Below are positions 61,369-64,000 of a stretch of 64,000 nucleotides of DNA, one piece after another (positions within the stretch are counted from its first letter, which is position 1; the number at the start of each line of letters is the position of its first letter). Below the pieces are notes generated by a model. The model made no database searches, had not been told where the DNA came from, and saw nothing but the letters and a program-made list of their open reading frames with translations. Location of the stretch: positions 124,001 to 188,000 of the forward strand of contig JAXGLD010000004.1 in the NCBI GenBank assembly GCA_040769385.1. Reading direction: 5' to 3'. The position numbers were made by a program, and so were the translations under genes. This DNA comes from PHAA01 sp022706565 (GTDB taxonomy: Bacteria; Bacillota; Syntrophomonadia; Syntrophomonadales; Syntrophomonadaceae).

Positions 61369-62961
61369 ATGCGAAAGATGCCCAAAAAACCTGCGGCTCC
61401 TCCCCCGGCCCCGGAGCCGGCGGAAAAGCCTAAAAACCTTCAGAACATCAATATACCTGACATCACTCTGCCGGTGAGCCTGGCTGAGAAACAGACTCTC
61501 CTTAAACCACATATCGAAAGAAGCCACGACATTGTCAACCGGCCCTTTACCATCGGCGCGCAACAACCGGTGGAAGCTTACGCTATCTATATCAATGGGG
61601 TGATTGATACCGATGCCTTTAACGCCAGTATCCTGAGACCGTTGATGATATATGGCGAAGACCCCCAAAGTGCGGGAGACCAGGGCCCGGAATTGCCCGA
61701 ATATATCGCCCGCACCCTTTTGACTGTGGGCCTGTTTCGGGAGATCGACCGGCTGGCTGATCTGGTCCGGGATATCTATGACGGGATGCTCATCATCATG
61801 CTGGAAGGCTCGTCCCAGGTATTATCCATCGACATCCATAAAGCCCACCTTCGGGCTATCGAGGAGCCAGTCTCGGAACGAGGCCTGCGTGGCTCCAAGG
61901 AAGGCTTCATCGAAAGCCTGGATGTGAACATCTCCATGGTCCGGCGCAGGCTGCGCGACCCCAAACTGGTAGTAAAAAAAACAGTGATGGGGCAGCGCAC
62001 CCGTACCCAGGTAGCATTGTTGTATATAGAGGATATCGCCGATCCCAACATTGTCAAAGAGGTCGAAACCCGCCTGAATAACGTCCAAATCGATGCGGTA
62101 GTAGCATCCGGCTACATCGAGCAATTGGTCCAGGACCATCCCTGGACGGTCTTCTACCAGCACCGTGTCACCGAGAAGCCTGATAAAGCGGTGATGCAGA
62201 TCTTGGAGGGCCGGGTTCTGATTCTAGTCGATGGAACCCCAAGTTCTATTTCCGCCCCCAGTCTGTTCGTAGAGTTCTTTCAAGCCCCCGGCGACTATTA
62301 CGAACGCACCTGGATAGCTTCGTTCATAAGGGTCCTCCGCTACATTGCCTTCTTCCTGGCGGTGTCGACTTCCGCTATGTATATTGCGGTGGTAAATTTC
62401 CAGCCGGAACTGATTCCCCAGGAGCTCCTGGTGCCAATCGCTCGTTTCCGAAACCAGGTTCCGTTTGCAGTCGTCCTGGAGGTCTTGGTGCTGGAGATCA
62501 TGATGCAGTTGGTAATTGAGGCCGGACATCACCTGCCTGGCAACGTAGGCCAGACGGTTGGAGTGGTCGGGGGCATAATCATGGGCCAGGCGGCCATCAC
62601 CGCCCGCTTCGCCAGCCCGGCGGCGGTCATCGTGGCCTCATTTTCCGCCATGTGTACCTTTGTATTGCCGTCTCCGGGCATGGCTCTTATATCCCGTGTC
62701 CTGCGGCTGCCGATGATCCTGGCTGCCGCCTCCTTCGGGGCAGTCGGATTCGCCTTGATGTGGCTGATTCTTATAACCCACATGACCAGCCTGACCAGCG
62801 TCGGTGTGCCTTACATGAGTCCCCTGTCCCCCACCCGTTATCGTGACCTTAAGGATTCAATTATCCGGTATTTCCTCACTTCGATGAAAGACCGGCCTGT
62901 GTCCATCCCCAGCCAGGACAAGGTCCGGCAGGCCAAGCAGGGGGTGACTGGCAATCAATAA
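61369..62961 (+). CDS. Spore germination protein, GerA (A subunit) family
   Basis: A 530-residue germinant-receptor A subunit. A Pro-rich N-terminal tail (residues 1-30) leads into the soluble GerA domain (about 45-300; GSSQVLSIDI, VRRRLRDPKLVVKKTVMGQRT, VMQILEGRVLILVDGTP). About five membrane helices follow (310-480), with FFQAPGDYYER before the first. In spores the A, B and C subunits sit in the inner membrane and respond to nutrients. The next gene encodes the B subunit; a C subunit is expected beyond the window. Evidence that the organism forms endospores. Confidence 0.93.
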   Translation: MRKMPKKPAAPPPAPEPAEKPKNLQNINIPDITLPVSLAEKQTLLKPHIERSHDIVNRPFTIGAQQPVEAYAIYINGVIDTDAFNASILRPLMIYGEDPQSAGDQGPELPEYIARTLLTVGLFREIDRLADLVRDIYDGMLIIMLEGSSQVLSIDIHKAHLRAIEEPVSERGLRGSKEGFIESLDVNISMVRRRLRDPKLVVKKTVMGQRTRTQVALLYIEDIADPNIVKEVETRLNNVQIDAVVASGYIEQLVQDHPWTVFYQHRVTEKPDKAVMQILEGRVLILVDGTPSSISAPSLFVEFFQAPGDYYERTWIASFIRVLRYIAFFLAVSTSAMYIAVVNFQPELIPQELLVPIARFRNQVPFAVVLEVLVLEIMMQLVIEAGHHLPGNVGQTVGVVGGIIMGQAAITARFASPAAVIVASFSAMCTFVLPSPGMALISRVLRLPMILAAASFGAVGFALMWLILITHMTSLTSVGVPYMSPLSPTRYRDLKDSIIRYFLTSMKDRPVSIPSQDKVRQAKQGVTGNQ

Positions 62962-62974
62962 GGCTGATTTCCAG

Positions 62975-64000
62975 ATGACCAGCAAACAAATAGGCTTCAT
63001 GATCTTGGGGACACTGGTGGGCATCAACTTCCTGACCATACCCCGCACAGCCAGCGAGTGGGCCCAGCAGGATGCCTGGATAGCAGTATTGATTGGTGCC
63101 CTGCTGCCCCTGGTGGTACTGGTCCTGATCGAAAGGCTGGGACGGCAATTTCCGGAAATGGACTTCATTCAAATGTCGCAGTTCCTTTTCGGTAAAATTG
63201 CAGGCTCGGTGCTGGTTATATTGCTATGCTTTCACATGATAATTGGAGTAGCAAGAGAAATAGCCCGTTTTGCTTACGTTGAGTCGACCTTCCTCCTACC
63301 CGCCACCCCAATCTGGGCCATATCTTTATTGATCCTGCTGGTATCCCTGTATGTAGCCGGCCAGGGAGCCCAGGTAGTTGCCCGCATCAATGAATTACTG
63401 TTTTATCTGTACCTTCCGGCCTTTTTCCTGATTGTATACCCGTTAATGACTGTGGCGGATTACACATATCTGCTGCCGGTGGGCGGATCAGGCATCGGCA
63501 GCATAGCCAGGAGTGCCTTTGATGTCTCCCTATACTTCGGTCGGATGGAATTCCTTATGGTGGCCTATTTCATGGTGAACCGTAAGGACGAGGTGCTCAA
63601 AGCCGGGGCAGCGGCGCTGGTGGCGGTGGCCGTTCCCTATATGCTGTTCACCGCCGTTTGCGTGATGGTGTTTGGCGCAGAAGACCTGCAGGATCAGATC
63701 ACGCCGATACTGGCCATGTTCAAATCAGTCGCTTACCCGATTCTGGAGCGTATGGACCTGCTTTTTATGGTAGCCTGGTCAGTGGCCTTTCGACCGGCTT
63801 TCAACCTGCTTTGCATGAGCGGTTACTCTCTAACCCGGTTATTAAACCTCCAGAAGAGAAAACACTACCTGATGATTCTGACCGTATCAGGCACGGCAGC
63901 CTACCTGTTATCTTCAATTCCCCGCAACATCGTCGATGTAATCATCTATTCGAATTGGCAGGGTTTCACTCATCCGATAGTCGGATTGGGTTACCCCCTC
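62975..64000 (+). CDS. Spore germination protein, GerB (B subunit, permease-like) family (partial)
   Basis: The first 342 codons of a germinant-receptor B subunit, a member of the amino acid/polyamine transporter superfamily that forms the ligand-binding part of the receptor. It begins MTSKQIGFMILGTLVGIN, with hydrophobic helices throughout, and ends at the window edge; full length is usually about 365 residues. It starts 13 bases after the gerA stop, with a weak AAGG site, so it is probably translationally linked to it. Confidence 0.92.
   Translation, partial: MTSKQIGFMILGTLVGINFLTIPRTASEWAQQDAWIAVLIGALLPLVVLVLIERLGRQFPEMDFIQMSQFLFGKIAGSVLVILLCFHMIIGVAREIARFAYVESTFLLPATPIWAISLLILLVSLYVAGQGAQVVARINELLFYLYLPAFFLIVYPLMTVADYTYLLPVGGSGIGSIARSAFDVSLYFGRMEFLMVAYFMVNRKDEVLKAGAAALVAVAVPYMLFTAVCVMVFGAEDLQDQITPILAMFKSVAYPILERMDLLFMVAWSVAFRPAFNLLCMSGYSLTRLLNLQKRKHYLMILTVSGTAAYLLSSIPRNIVDVIIYSNWQGFTHPIVGLGYPL

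Overview
The window looks like a chromosome segment of an anaerobic, endospore-forming Gram-positive bacterium of the class Clostridia. The evidence is a GerA/GerB germinant receptor pair at the right end, a ferredoxin-linked 2-oxoacid oxidoreductase, a double-cubane-type ATP-driven reductase with its ATPase, sigma-A promoters with strong AGGAGG-type ribosome binding sites, a T-box leader and a type I glutamine synthetase. A relative of the Syntrophomonadaceae or Peptococcaceae is my best guess, but no rRNA or marker gene here fixes this.

Layout. 1-7160: anaerobic acyl-CoA and redox block, all on the minus strand (2-oxoacid:ferredoxin oxidoreductase porGDA behind an apparent isoleucine-type T-box; CoA-transferase and crotonase; DUF3343, double-cubane reductase and activating ATPase). 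7393-14077: an RMD1-like membrane protein, then trehalose metabolism (beta-phosphoglucomutase, GH65 phosphorylase, fused trehalose-6-phosphate synthase/phosphatase). 14400-26981: mixed housekeeping genes (zinc-ribbon protein, CDF metal exporter behind a probable NiCo-type riboswitch, CoA-disulfide-reductase-like enzyme, UvrD/PcrA helicase, degenerate primase-helicase, M24 peptidase, RluA pseudouridine synthase). 27000-28510: AT-rich, decayed region carrying a duplicated small-ORF/rluA segment. 28591-46149: a large nitrogen-assimilation block on the minus strand (ANTAR regulator-glnA, gltB-gltD, carA-carB, glnK-amtB and a PEP/pyruvate-binding-domain protein). 46204-48628: TetR regulator and CoA-disulfide reductase-rhodanese. 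48834-50666: metallo-hydrolase and YhhN-type protein. 51103-57882: complete glycine cleavage operon with lipoate ligase. 58071-61092: metallo-hydrolase, DUF2935 protein and a DUF6125-like protein. 61369-64000: spore germination genes.

The main discovery is in the nitrogen block. The three transcription units (ANTAR-glnA, gltBD and glnK-amtB) share one control architecture. A 13-bp box GTATACANTATRT is centred exactly 21 bp upstream of the -35 element. It is followed by a sigma-A promoter with a 17-bp spacer. Next comes a leader whose GGAC-hexaloop-GUCY hairpin overlaps the 5' arm of an intrinsic terminator. An ANTAR-domain antiterminator, the expected reader of such RNA, is encoded in the first unit. 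I read this as a two-layer nitrogen regulon (a DNA-binding activator plus RNA antitermination). A second small regulon is suggested by two near-identical palindromes, one before the tetR gene and one before the DUF6125-like gene 15 kb away.
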